Shown piece after piece: positions 11,340 to 21,657 of a stretch of 64,000 bases of DNA. Numbering within the stretch: the stretch's first letter is position 1; each line of letters starts with the position of its first letter. Source of the stretch: Ciona savignyi (lineage: Eukaryota; Chordata; Ascidiacea; Phlebobranchia; Cionidae); assembly GCA_000149265.1 (NCBI GenBank), contig CH002711.1, positions 1,118,179 to 1,182,178 on the forward strand. The letters are read 5' to 3'. The position numbers and the translations under genes were made by a program. The notes under the pieces were generated by a model. That model did not search any database. It saw only the letters and a list, made by a program, of their open reading frames with translations, and was not told where the DNA came from.

Positions 11340-12520
11340 TATATATATATTAAGTTTGTAATATATTAAACAGAAAATTTTTACATGGGCTTTATCTCGA
11401 AATCAATCTTCCACGTCGGTCTAAATCGGTTTCAATCGGTGTCGAACGAGTCAGACAAATATTCTAAGTGGTTGAATTGGCCAAAATATGAGTACAATAT
11501 CTTCTAGAAGGTTAAAATACCATTCCGTTGTTAATTAGGCAGGTTGTTTAGAGTTTCTAACTAAGTTCACCTTCTTCGGGATTTACTTTTTCTTTTTTTA
11601 CATAAAAATTTAATTCTGTCTTTCAGGCAGTCTAAAATGGGCAACAAGACAAGACCTTAAAGATGGGAGATGTGTTGTGTCCTACAAAAAGGAGTTGGCG
11701 GAAACTATAATTGCTGGAATAACCGTCTACTTTTATAAAAGTTAAGAGTCACAACCAGCGTGTACAATTGCCTGCTGTATATATTATTAATTTAACAGGC
11801 AATATGTAATCAAAAATATTACTAACTACTAATATATGTACATGCAAGTAATTTTGGTAGACATTCCGTTAAACATATAAAGCACTTTTTAACCCCGTTA
11901 AAAATATTGTGAGTTTATGACGTGCATTCTGCAACATGGTAAATAAATCAAATTTTAGTCTTCTTTGTATAGTTATGGGTTCTGGTTATCTGGCTAATGA
12001 TCAGTCTTATTTACCCTCCATTTAAAAAGGAAAGACATGATCAATTGAATAGAATCTTCTGGAGGTGTTAGCTATTGTGGTTCTTAAATAAATTTATGAT
12101 ATTCCATACCCACCATGAACCATTTTCGGGAATACACCACAACACTCAACCATACTAAAACCAGTAATTAGTCTGGTTTAACGACCAATAATAACAAGAA
12201 TAAAATGAACTAATAAGTTTTAGAGATGTTAGCTGTTAAATATTATTTATGCAATGGTTATTTGTGGATAATTTACTCAAAGTAAACTTTCACCAGAAGC
12301 AAGAACTTACGAACGATGACCGCTTCGCTGAATTTTAGGCATTTTTGGCTGAAATTTTTAGTTTGTAGATATCTTAGAAATGGAAAAACAATTTATTTCC
12401 AATTAAAAAAGTATAAGGTCAAACAAAAAATATATTAATTAAAATATCCTAGTTTACCCCTAAAAACTCGCAAATAGTTTAGTTTACTTTAGTTTATTCA
12501 TTTTTTGCCCCAGTTTTCAA
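10957..12520. other. gene-free stretch
   Basis: Contains only the (TA)n tract at 11294-11336 and AT-rich sequence; no supported gene. Confidence 0.6.
11294..11336. repeat. (TA)n microsatellite
   Basis: About 21 uninterrupted TA dinucleotides, followed shortly by another atatatatat run at 11341. Confidence 0.98.
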
Positions 12521-12524
12521 AAAT

Positions 12525-12760
12525 GGCAAACGAACATAATCACGATACAGGAACGGGAAAAGACGGCAAAACGAACAGTCGTTAAAACACGTTATTAAAG
12601 AAAAAAAGATATAATTTAATAAATACAGCGGACGCGGCCGCCAAACCTAGGCGAAAGAATAATATTATAAGCGATCCAAATTTAATTAAGATCAAAACTA
12701 TATACATCCCTGAAGAAGAGTGTGCGGTAAAGCGCGACCAGTACTAAGGAGGAACTGACG
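12525..12760 (+). pseudogene. possible 3' relic of a retroelement
   Basis: A block less AT-rich than its surroundings. One plus frame reads a basic, proline-containing stretch (RTRPPNLGERIIL) with stops after it, followed by cctgaagaagagtgtgcggtaaagcgcgacc-type sequence split over 12710-12742. Phrases of this type are common at the 3' ends of LINE and Penelope-like elements. The call rests on general resemblance only. Confidence 0.25.
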
Positions 12761-12770
12761 GGGAGAATGT

Positions 12771-13365
12771 ATAAAAACAATTAAATTTTTCTTTTAGTTG
12801 TTGTAAATTTTGTATACTAACGTAAATATTTTATTCAAAAACCTGGATTTCAAGTGTGGATAGATAATTAAGGGCTTATTTGTAAATTGGGGAAATTTAT
12901 TGAGTGACATTTAACAAACTATAAAGTATATTAGTTTTCTAATTTATAGAAAAATACGGTCATTTGCTGTTAAGTGCCTTTCCTAGGACACAACCGCCTA
13001 GCTAGCGACCAGTTTCGTACCTGCAACGTTTTGCTTGAAAGACGCCAAACTAAACTGCCAGAATAACCGGTCGGACTGCATTATTAATTAAATACACTGC
13101 AGGAGCGGTAATTCAGACTATCACATTAATGTAGGGCCGACAGTGTTTGTAGATTAAGTACAATAGAAATTAGTATTAAATTGAACGTGTTGCTAAAAAA
13201 TGCATAATTTGACTTTTATGTAGAAAACCAAATTTAATTATTTTACAGGAGTTATGTCTATTTTGTTTTTAGCAAAAACTGGTAAAAATTAGAGTGTATG
13301 TAATAGGGATTTTGTAACTTGGATTACTTAAACGGTTAGGTGTGCAATACAAAACTCTTATTTTT
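12771..13365. other. gene-free stretch downstream of the NXPE-like gene
   Basis: AT-rich, with one SINE head fragment at 12960-13077. A minus-strand AATAAA (plus tttatt at 12829-12834) lies about 530 bp past the NXPE-like stop and could serve as its poly(A) signal. Confidence 0.5.
12960..13077 (-). repeat. tRNA-derived SINE, 5' (head) fragment
   Basis: Minus-oriented head: aggacacaaccgcctagct, agcgaccagtttcgtacctg, then the tRNA-like part ending ccagaataaccggtcgga. Confidence 0.8.
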
Positions 13366-15898
13366 TTAGCTGCATAGAAAGTCAAATAGCACTAGAGATT
13401 TTATGTAAGTGAGCTGAGACGGAGGGTGGTAGTCATTTTGGGGAATCACCGTCGTAAGGTCCCAAAAATCAAGAAACATAAAATTATCAATGCCTTTAAA
13501 AATTTCGCGTACGATAACGTCATATCTATAGAAATACCATTCCAGTGGTGATGATAATACGTCAAGGCCGCGGTATATGATCCTGGTATCAGGATGGCGC
13601 TTTAAAAGCCGCAAAATAGCGTCCCTGATACCCTCCATGCGGTGAATGAAAACCGATGGGTTAAATTTATGCAAATGAGCTCCAACATTGAGTATGATGA
13701 ATGTGTCTTTCGCCAGCAACCCGGATTCCGTCCAAACTCTCGCTGATGTAGGGTCGGGTTTCTGGTCCTCCCGGATTCTGCAAAGGCGGTCCGTGCGCTC
13801 TGTAATAAGTCGTTATGTTAGTCTCTTCGTTATAAAGGATTTTTGGATTTTGCCAAATGTGACCGGAATCTGGTCCGACAAACTGTAATTTCAGATGCTG
13901 TCCCAACAGAAAACTGTACATTCGGATGGTCGAATCACCAAAAAAATAAACTACTTTGTTTCTCAGGCACTTTTCAGTCTCTTCCACTTCTTGTAGCGTA
14001 TTTGCACAAATCAATGACTTCCACCTTCCATTCCACATATATCCATTTGGTTGAACATGTTTGCGATTTTTAACCACGCAGTCTTCTAACACTGAAGATC
14101 TATTAAAATTTCCTGCCTTCACTAATATTTTAACTCCTGAACCCTTAATTATAGACATTGTTTCATATTTTGTTTTTAAGTTGTTCTTGAAGTCATCCCT
14201 TGGCTCTTCATCGGGCAGTCCCGCAAATGCAATATTCTTAATTGGTGAACAAAATCCAGAAGGTGGTTTTGTACAAAACCAAGGTTCTTCGTTTCTTGGA
14301 TTGCTGTAGTCACACGTTTCAGTATTTTTAAATCTGAAAACATAAAAGAAGTTTTAAACACAGGTTAAATGTAGAGTAAGATTGCGCATAACAAACAATT
14401 AGACCTCTATGCTCGGCCGAAACTGACTTTGGGCCATCTCGTAGTAATGGTATTTAAATAAGTATTTATCTGAGTAACAATTGGGGGATTCCCTAATGTC
14501 TGTTTGGTTGGGAGCATGTGCTTTTTAATAGTTAAGCAGAGCTTCGTGAAAATAAAGATGGTAATTGTGCATCTTCTATAGCTGTTTTATTGGGAAAAAG
14601 GTTCCTGATGTACAAAGGAGTACCAGCTGAAATTTTGTAAGAAAATTTTAGAGGGTTTTGGGTTTAGGTTGCAGGTCCATGCTTCAATTTTAAATTATGA
14701 AAAAAATATCAGAATTCCTTTGACATCATTTTGACGCTTTTTGAGAGGTCAGTTTGCATTAAACTGATAGAGACATTAAACGTGCAACTATTAAGCTGAA
14801 ATGCAACGCACTAACCCACCAAGCTATTCGGTAGGACGAGTCTATATGCCGCTAAAATAATATTGGAAAGTTGATCACGGGCACCTTGGGCCGAATTTAT
14901 TGCTGACTTGGTATGTTGAATTTCGTCTGAAAGTTGCAGGAACGAAACTCTTCGTTACCTTGTCAGTTTTGTCATTGAAGAAAACGCCCCAATTATATAC
15001 CACTGCAATAGCTCCGGTTACACTATTGTATTAAACGGTGTCATTATCGTATCAAAACTCACGCTGGGTATGCAGACATGTCGACGTTGCAACGTACTTT
15101 CTCTCCAGACTCCAAGTCGGCTACGTAATTGTAGCCAAGCTCTCGCCTTGTCGAAGTGAACTGTACCAAACGTGAAATACCCTCTAAAGATGTAACTAGA
15201 ATGACCTCCAAAGCAAATCCTGCAGCTTGTACCAACGGGGCAGTAATGGTGTATGTACCGTTCCAATGGTCCGTAACAACACATGGTATTCCATCAGGGT
15301 AAGGGTCGGCACTTGTGTTTCGAATAAGTTTAGCTCTAAAAAAGTCCCCACCGAAAGTTTTAGGCTGGCCACGCCTGTCTTTAGCGTGTATAGTAGCTTT
15401 AAATATATCCCCGGAAATATATGTGGTTGCAGCTCCGTCTAAAACAACCTCAGTCGTAGAAGGCGAGGTAAAGGCCTGTTCATCGTGTGAAGGGTTTATC
15501 TTGTTAAAGCTATCGAGCGCTTTAGATAAGTTCGGAAAAAAAGTTTTCCAGTCTGTTAGCTTCTTGTCAAATGAGCGCAGATTAAAATGAGACAGAGGGA
15601 ACCCGTAGGTGTGCTTATAAGACAAGCCATAATACGGAGATCTTGGGTCTTTGCTTGCTTCGTCGACCTGCAGAACAACGTTCCCGACCTCCGGGTCAAT
15701 GTATTTTAATTCGGCTTGCGAGTCATTATATTGCGGTTCATCGGCAACTTTCCTTGGTTCGGCCGTCTTGGTGTTGACTTTTGGATGGTAAATTAGAGGC
15801 CTCGTTTGTGCAACGTCCACCTCTATCAGTTTAGAGTAATACGCTACGAAGCAAACAGTTATAAACACCAGTGCTATTACAAATCTCGACCTTTCCAT
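13366..15898 (-). CDS. NXPE family (neurexophilin and PC-esterase domain) protein, with an apparent frameshift
   Basis: Two coding exons on the minus strand: 15898-15063 (phase 2) and 14333-13366. Exon 1 starts MERSRF, followed by a hydrophobic segment at residues 6-23 (signal anchor, probably type II membrane topology) and an acidic linker. Residues about 175-270 form the neurexophilin-type Ig-like region (YISGDIFKATIHAKDRRGQP then a VTDHWNGTYT motif). Exon 2 holds the PC-esterase-like part with the GDS serine motif (VVYFFGDSTIRMYSF) and a late D-x-H (NDYHPP). An acceptor (tttaaccag) at about 15917, shortly before the ATG, points to a spliced or trans-spliced leader. Near 13710-13735 the frame carrying the GDS part runs on to a stop at 13667, while the conserved continuation (AKDTFIILNVGAH to the stop at 13366) is in another frame. 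No intron fits, so this is a one-base indel or a sequence error. Function of the family is poorly defined. Confidence 0.85.
14785..14840 (-). repeat. SINE head fragment in NXPE intron
   Basis: A short diverged piece (gcactaacccaccaagctat) resembling the reverse-complemented SINE head. A second crumb, actgcaatagctccggttac, lies at 15001-15020. Confidence 0.4.
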
Positions 15899-15919
15899 TG
15901 TCTGATCTCTTCTGGTTAA

Positions 15920-16765
15920 ATAAAAAGAGTTTAGAGTTAGGGTTATAACAAAAAATGTAGTGATGTTTATATTGGTAGGTGTTCGGTCATCGTTTCCAAA
16001 TAACGGTACGATCTGATACTCACATTTTATGATAGGAGTGGAAAAATGTGCGAAAAATACTGACAATCATCTCCAGATTACATTGTGCTCACTTTCAGTT
16101 TACCGGAACTCAAAAATTGAGAAATCCTAATATCGGGGAAAATGTAAAAAGAGGCCATTTTTTAGCATTTTCAGCGTTATCAAAGTTATCTCCGGATAAG
16201 AAAGGAATATTTACTTCACATGTTAAAAGAATTGAAAGATGTACAACACAAATTGGAAATTGATCAGTCACATTTAAGCTTTATATAATGAGGTAGAAAA
16301 CGTCCAATCACGTTATTTTTGCTGGTGTTAGCTATATGGTTTGGATCTACAGTGGTAACTTCTGGATAAATTGTGACAGAAAATGTTCGACAGACCCCAA
16401 AATACAAGCACGGATGCCGTTTTGCAAATATTATACACTTTTGTTTATGCGAAACGTTATACACTTTGTAAAAGATAAACCAAGGGTAATGAGATAGCCA
16501 GGGACCCGGTCGTTTCTGAAATGGGAAAAATAAAAAAAATATGGTAAAGATGTAAACGGGCAGGTCATTTTATTGTCCTAAAATTATCTCTCTAGGCCTA
16601 CTATATATATATAACAAGTTATTATTATTTATTTTCGTTTTTGTTATATTTTACGGAATTTTTTGGGTTAAACTGGGTTATTTTAATTGAATACTTAATT
16701 TTTCTACCACCCCGCGTTGATCATCCTAACATTTTTTCCACCGACAATTTCTACCAATTAAGAAG
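15920..16765. other. upstream region of the NXPE-like gene, no gene seen
   Basis: No coding frame with support. The segment 16640-16690 starts the region of similarity to 25500 onward. Confidence 0.5.
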
Positions 16766-17125
16766 AAATATGTCACACCATTTCTTTAACCTTATGCCTA
16801 TTATAAAAACTTTAATTTTTTACAGTTTAACTTATTTAAACTTAAATATAAAACAGTATGTAATTTAAATGTTACACTAACAATGTATGTACCAGTCTTG
16901 ATTTTTTAGCAAAAGTATAACATTTACACCTATGTTGAACAAACCTGTGGGGTCCACAGTTATTTAAACACAATTACAGGCTTCGGTTGTACTTCGACTG
17001 AAAAACGAATATAAACAAATTGCCGGCTACCCTATCCGAATGTCCAAATGTAACATCAACAAAGAGCTCACCTTTACCAATACCAACACAGACTACAGTC
17101 TACATGTGTATAAAACAAACTTATA
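16766..17125 (-). repeat. diverged direct duplicate, copy A (possible 5' exon of NXPE-like gene)
   Basis: Collinear with 25960-26320; shared words include tttctttaacctt, gaacaaacctgtgg versus gaacaaacatgtgg, and aacacagacta. Read on the minus strand it contains a splice donor (ggtaaag then gtgagctc, at 17090) that is kept in the other copy. Lying about 1.2 kb upstream of the NXPE-like ATG, it may hold that gene's non-coding first exon; this is inference. Confidence 0.6.
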
Positions 17126-17817
17126 AATACTTTCACGGCATAACGGCAGAAAACAGATATACTAAGTTTGATCTCGGTTAAAAAAAGATTAAACAGCAAC
17201 AATTACACTCTGAAAACGTGTGATATGCCGTACTTGAGAGTCTCACTTAAGCATTAATGGACTTTCAGGCGCTAAAGCTAAAACAAGGAAAACACATTAT
17301 AATCACAACAACATACAGCATAATCAACTACCAATTTTAACTGCATGGTAAATGTACCAAAACTAAGAAACAGCTTGTCAAGCTGGCAACAGAGGCGAAA
17401 AGATAATTATTTATTCACGCAGGTGTATAAACCTGTGTTCATTTAAAATAACAACAAGTGAAGACGTCATTCTATCATTCTGAGTAGCGGTTATATCAGA
17501 TCAAAACAAAGTTTTATGTAGCTTGAAAGAATTATACGAAATTATAGTTACGTCAGACAACATGATTAAACGAAAATGTCAAACCAGTCAAAACTCAGTC
17601 GGCGAAACGCTAAAACGGTCTTCGTGGAGTAACTCTTAACACGCAATTGTGGAAAAAGCCTCAAATGAATCATATGTGAGTTAATATAAGATCAATACTC
17701 ATACAAGAGTCAATTACAAGTATATGAGATGTCCTAATTAAACTTTAACACAAACCTTTAAACAATATTTTGACTGCGCCAAAATATAAAAAAGCTGTTT
17801 TTCTTTCCAATTGCATA

Positions 17818-18129
17818 CCGTATTTTACCCACCATATAAGGCGCAATTTAACTCCTTTTGTTTCCTTATAAATTGACCTGCGCCCTATACTCCGGTGCGC
17901 CTAACATATGAATTAAGTACGCATAGTAATTTTTTGCCTATACTCAAAACTAGTTCCGATACTATTATTATATAAATAAATCACCGTTTTACGCTAACTG
18001 TAATACTGTATACTGTAACGTTGCGTCTTATAGGCCGGTGCGCCTTATGTATAGACAAAAATCTAATCAAAGCAATTTATTGACAGTGCGCCTTATAGTC
18101 GGGAGCGCTTTATGGTACGTAAAATACGG
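17818..18129. mobile_element. Tc1/mariner-like MITE (TA-flanked)
   Basis: Terminal inverted repeats of about 25 bp: ccgtattttacccaccata at the left and, reverse-complemented, ccgtattttacgtaccata at the right. Flanked by TA at 17816-17817 and 18130-18131. The right TA is part of a TA run, so the target duplication is weak evidence on its own. Length is 312 bp, without a coding frame. Internal ataaggcgc words recur, inverted, near both ends. Confidence 0.75.
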
Positions 18130-18131
18130 TA

Positions 18132-18604
18132 TATATATAAAGTTTTATTTATTTTCATGTAGGTAGTCTAAATTCTTATGATTTTTTGACGCTCGCTGAT
18201 TTTCCATTATGTTTTGTTGTTTTTAGAAATTATTTGATTGTCTGATTTTTGTAATTTTTGGTGAAACCTTGTGTTGAAAACAATTGATTTGTGTGTCCGC
18301 GAACCAAAAATGCTAATTAAATAAATGTGCTAAAACTATAAACATATTTCATTGTTGGTTGTCATTTTACAGCGGAAAGATCGTTTGGCAATTATATAGC
18401 AGTACCCTTTAATGTTCTTTGATTTAGTTATTTTTACAGGCGGTGGGATAACTACAGATTTTCGATGACGAAATTTATACTTTTCGATGATGAGACTTTT
18501 TTCAGTGACGTAGACAACCACTCCGTACATCCATGCACAATAAGATAATGGCGCTTCGTCTAAAACAAAAAATATCCGCGTTGGCTATGTCAAAAAAACG
18601 ATTA
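18132..18604. other. gene-free stretch
   Basis: AT-rich spacer between the MITE and the LTR retrotransposon; nothing recognised. Confidence 0.6.
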
Positions 18605-18609
18605 TCGTT

Positions 18610-19100
18610 TGAAATCGCAAACATTATTATTTCATAATTATTGGTCACTTGGCCGGCTACCATTTTTTATTTGTACTTTGCGGTTACCATAATTCGAATT
18701 TACGTTTAATTTAACTTTGAACAATCTAAACCAGTCGCATTCAGTCTACAAGGTCGTTGTGTTAGCAACCCTATTTCGGTAATTGATTTTTGATGTTATC
18801 TTTCAGTGGCAAAACAAATTTAAGTATTTAAACAAGTATATACTGTGTACTGAACAAAAGATTGTGTAAAAAGGGCTGTGAATATTCAGTAAGTGTTTTG
18901 CTTTATAATTCGCCTTTTTTCAACCATATTTAAATTTATTATGGTTTACAGAAAACGTTACTAAACGGAACAATAAAAAGGGATTCAAAATAAAACGTCC
19001 TCGTCAATCCGTCAAGTATCAGTTAATGAAAATTTCTAAGCCAACCAAACAAACGACAGTACACAGGATAATATAGACGTTTGGCAATCTGGCGGCTATA
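18610..19100 (+). repeat. 5' LTR of the BEL/Pao element
   Basis: 491 bp, begins TGAAATCGC and ends GGCGGCTATA. By eye it differs from the 3' LTR only by one extra c (aaacaaacgacag versus aaacaaagacag near 19055). The termini are TG...TA rather than the usual TG...CA. Confidence 0.95.
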
Positions 19101-19102
19101 TT

Positions 19103-19118
19103 TGGTTTTTGAATACTC
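19103..19118 (+). promoter_or_regulatory. candidate primer binding site
   Basis: tggtttttgaatactc starts with the TGG complementary to a tRNA CCA end, two bases past the LTR. The matching tRNA was not identified. Confidence 0.45.
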
Positions 19119-19163
19119 ATTCAACTCAAGTGCAAAATCTAACACCGAAACTTAAAGTGTTTT

Positions 19164-20513
19164 GTGAATTTGATGATGACATCAACACAACCTGAAGCAA
19201 GTGCTGGAAACCGGTCACCAATAATAACAAGGTCTGTGGCAAGCCGGAAAACAAACTTGGAATTGGACGTGCAATCGCACGATGGTATGTCCAGAAGAAG
19301 TACACAATCCTCAAGAAGCAAAGTAAGCTCATGCTCATTAACAAGCTCTTTAATGAGTATAAAAAGGAAACAAGCAATTTTGCAATCAAAGTGTAAAACC
19401 CAAAAGGAAATGAACGAATTAGAAAGTCTACAAGTGAGAAAGCGCTTGGAATATGAAAGAAACGAAATGGCGTATAGACAAAAGAAACAAGAATTGGAAC
19501 TCCAAGCAGAACTGGATCAAACCAATGCCGAATTGCAAGCAATGGAATTTAGTAAGATCTCACTTAAACTACCTGTACAAACTCTTTCACTCTCCGATAA
19601 CCCAAAGGTTGGTGTCAGTCAAAAATATGATAATGGTAATGCCTTGAATATTTCGAACAAAGTGCAACCTATCAACGAACAAAATAGACCCCCACCAATC
19701 TCTGAACAAGTAAACCCATGTCCTTCACCCAATGTATTCATAAATGCTATCTCTGGGCCCAGCAATCAAATTAGTACCCCAGTGATCAATTCTCCTCAAA
19801 ATAATTCTCCATTTTCCCTCAACCTTAGTCATGTTTCCCTGCCTCCCCAAGAACCCCCAGTCTTTGATGGAAATTCAGCAGATTATCAAGATTTTATCGA
19901 TGCATTTGATACTCTAATATCTTACAACGTTAAGGAACCAAAACGCAAACTGTTTTTCTTATTGCAATATACAAAGGGTTCGGCCAACGCGTTGGTCAAG
20001 GGATGTCAACATATGCCCAATGATGTTGGTTACTTTAAGGCTCGGGATTTGCTGAAGGACACTTTTGGACAAAAATACCAAATTGCACGAGCATGTCTTG
20101 ATCCACTTGTAAACGGTCCACCAATTCATCTAAACGATAAGCATAGTTTAATTCAATTTTCCTCAAAACTTACTGCTTGTATGTGTACATTAAGTGGCAT
20201 GAACTACCCTACATAAAATGGATAACATGGACATAATTTTCAAAATAATCAAACGTCTTCGCCAATAGCTGGCAGAGTGGATGGGAGCATGTGGCAGATG
20301 AACTCCTACATGGAAAAGAAACAAGAAATAAGCATCCAAGACCTGGCCGGCTACATTTCCAGAAGAACAAGAGAAGCTACAAACTACATGTGTGATCGTG
20401 ACCTCACAAACCAACCCAAAACTGTGCGCCAATACAATACAATCATGCCAAAGCAGAAGAGCTTTTCCTTCGCAATGCAAACTTGCAACTACTCCGGTCG
20501 ACAACGCATGTAA
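19164..20513 (+). pseudogene. gag of the BEL/Pao element (interrupted)
   Basis: An ATG at 19164 opens 350 codons to a stop at 20214. Residues about 70-130 form a charged coiled coil rich in K, E and Q. From about residue 230 there is the DUF1759-type core typical of BEL/Pao gag (PVFDGNSADYQDFIDAFDTL). The same frame resumes at about 20277 (ISRRTREATN region) up to 20513. Between the two, conserved sequence is in another frame, so two small compensating indels near 20208 and 20262 are the simplest reading. Confidence 0.8.
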
Positions 20514-20610
20514 GTTGTGGTAATGGGGATTCACTTCTTAAAACCAATGTTATAATTTTAGAACGTATGGACTATGACTCTCGACATAAGTTTGTGGGTC
20601 GGAAAAAGGG

Positions 20611-20898
20611 TTGTGTTTCAGTTGTCTAAGCTCTGGTCACAAGGTTATAGATTGTCATCGTAAGAATCCTTGTGCTAAACCTAATTGTGAAAAGCGACAT
20701 ACCACTCTGTTACACCCCCCAGACAATTTAACTGGCACTCGTAACGCATCTAACCAATCAACTATGCAAGAAGCAACGGTTCAAAACGGTTTGGTTAAAT
20801 CCACTACCAGTATGTTTCTCAAGAATATAGGTGCATCCAATCTGTTGCCAATAGTACCAGTCAAGGGTTCGTGGCTAGAGGTTCCAACAAAGTCGTAA
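20611..20898 (+). pseudogene. zinc-knuckle region of the gag/pol polyprotein
   Basis: A different frame from gag carries CFSCLSSGHKVIDCHRKNPC followed by a C-x4-CEKRH pattern, the cysteine-rich nucleic-acid-binding motif that precedes the protease in BEL/Pao elements. It is not joined by an open frame to either neighbour. Confidence 0.8.
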
Positions 20899-21656
20899 TC
20901 ACTCAAGCGTTTCTGGACAACGGAAGCACAAATTCATTCATAACAGATTCACTGATCAAAAGGCTGCAAGTAAGTGGCCCGGAAGTTAAAATCTGCACAA
21001 CAACAATAAATAACCAATGTGAACCTAAGATGGTGCAAGTTATCAAAGGTCTGGAACTAATGGACTTTGATGAGACCAATTGTCTGGACTTAAACCCCAT
21101 TGTTTTCTAATCCTCAACTACCCTATATCAATCAAAGAAATTCCGAAGCAAGAGGATGTTGATCAGTTCGATGAATTCCGAAACATTGTTATCCCCAAAA
21201 CAGTTGGCGAAGTTGGCCTTCTAATAGGTAACGATAATGTTAGAGTTCTTCAACCACACCAAGTTGTTACAGCGCGTTCTGGTCACTACGCAGTCAAGAC
21301 AGCTGTAGGCTGGATTGTCAATGCTCCGAGTAAAGTACTGCACAAACAAATAACTAAGAATTTTTGTACTAATGACTGATGCACCGGCAATGTGCACTCT
21401 GTGTAATGATGTAGTTGACTCTGTCACAAACGTAAAGAAAGAAACGTCCGTACAACAAAGACGCTTTCTAAAGCAAGTTGATGAATCAATTAGGCATGGT
21501 GATGATAGTCATTATGAAATCAAACTCCCCATCAAGAATCCTAATCTACATATGCCCATGAACAGAGAGCAAGCTGTTCAGCGAGCTGCTCACCTGAAAA
21601 ACAAATTCAATCGTCAACCACTTTTCTTTCAAGACTACAAGGGCTTTTGTAAATGA
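20871..21656 (+). pseudogene. aspartic protease and linker region (frameshifted)
   Basis: Successive pieces lie in three frames: 20871-21110 with the protease signature FLDNGSTNSFIT (DUF1758-type, with D-N-G in place of the more common D-S/T-G), 21080-21379 with GEVGLLIGNDN and GHYAVKTAVGWIVNAP, and 21372-21656 leading up to the reverse transcriptase. Each overlap coincides with a frame change, so at least three indels separate the protease from pol. Confidence 0.8.
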
Positions 21657-21657
21657 C

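Noticed and set aside
12630..12655. Vector or cloning-site contamination (gcggccgc and cctagg together)
   Set aside because: The flanking bases are AT-rich genomic sequence and no other vector sequence is visible; chance co-occurrence is enough.
19126..19542. 138-codon minus frame
   Set aside because: Antisense shadow of gag.
20871..20960. Loss of the protease active site because of D-N-G
   Set aside because: A variable residue at this position is plausible in BEL/Pao proteases, so it is not evidence of inactivation; the frameshifts are.
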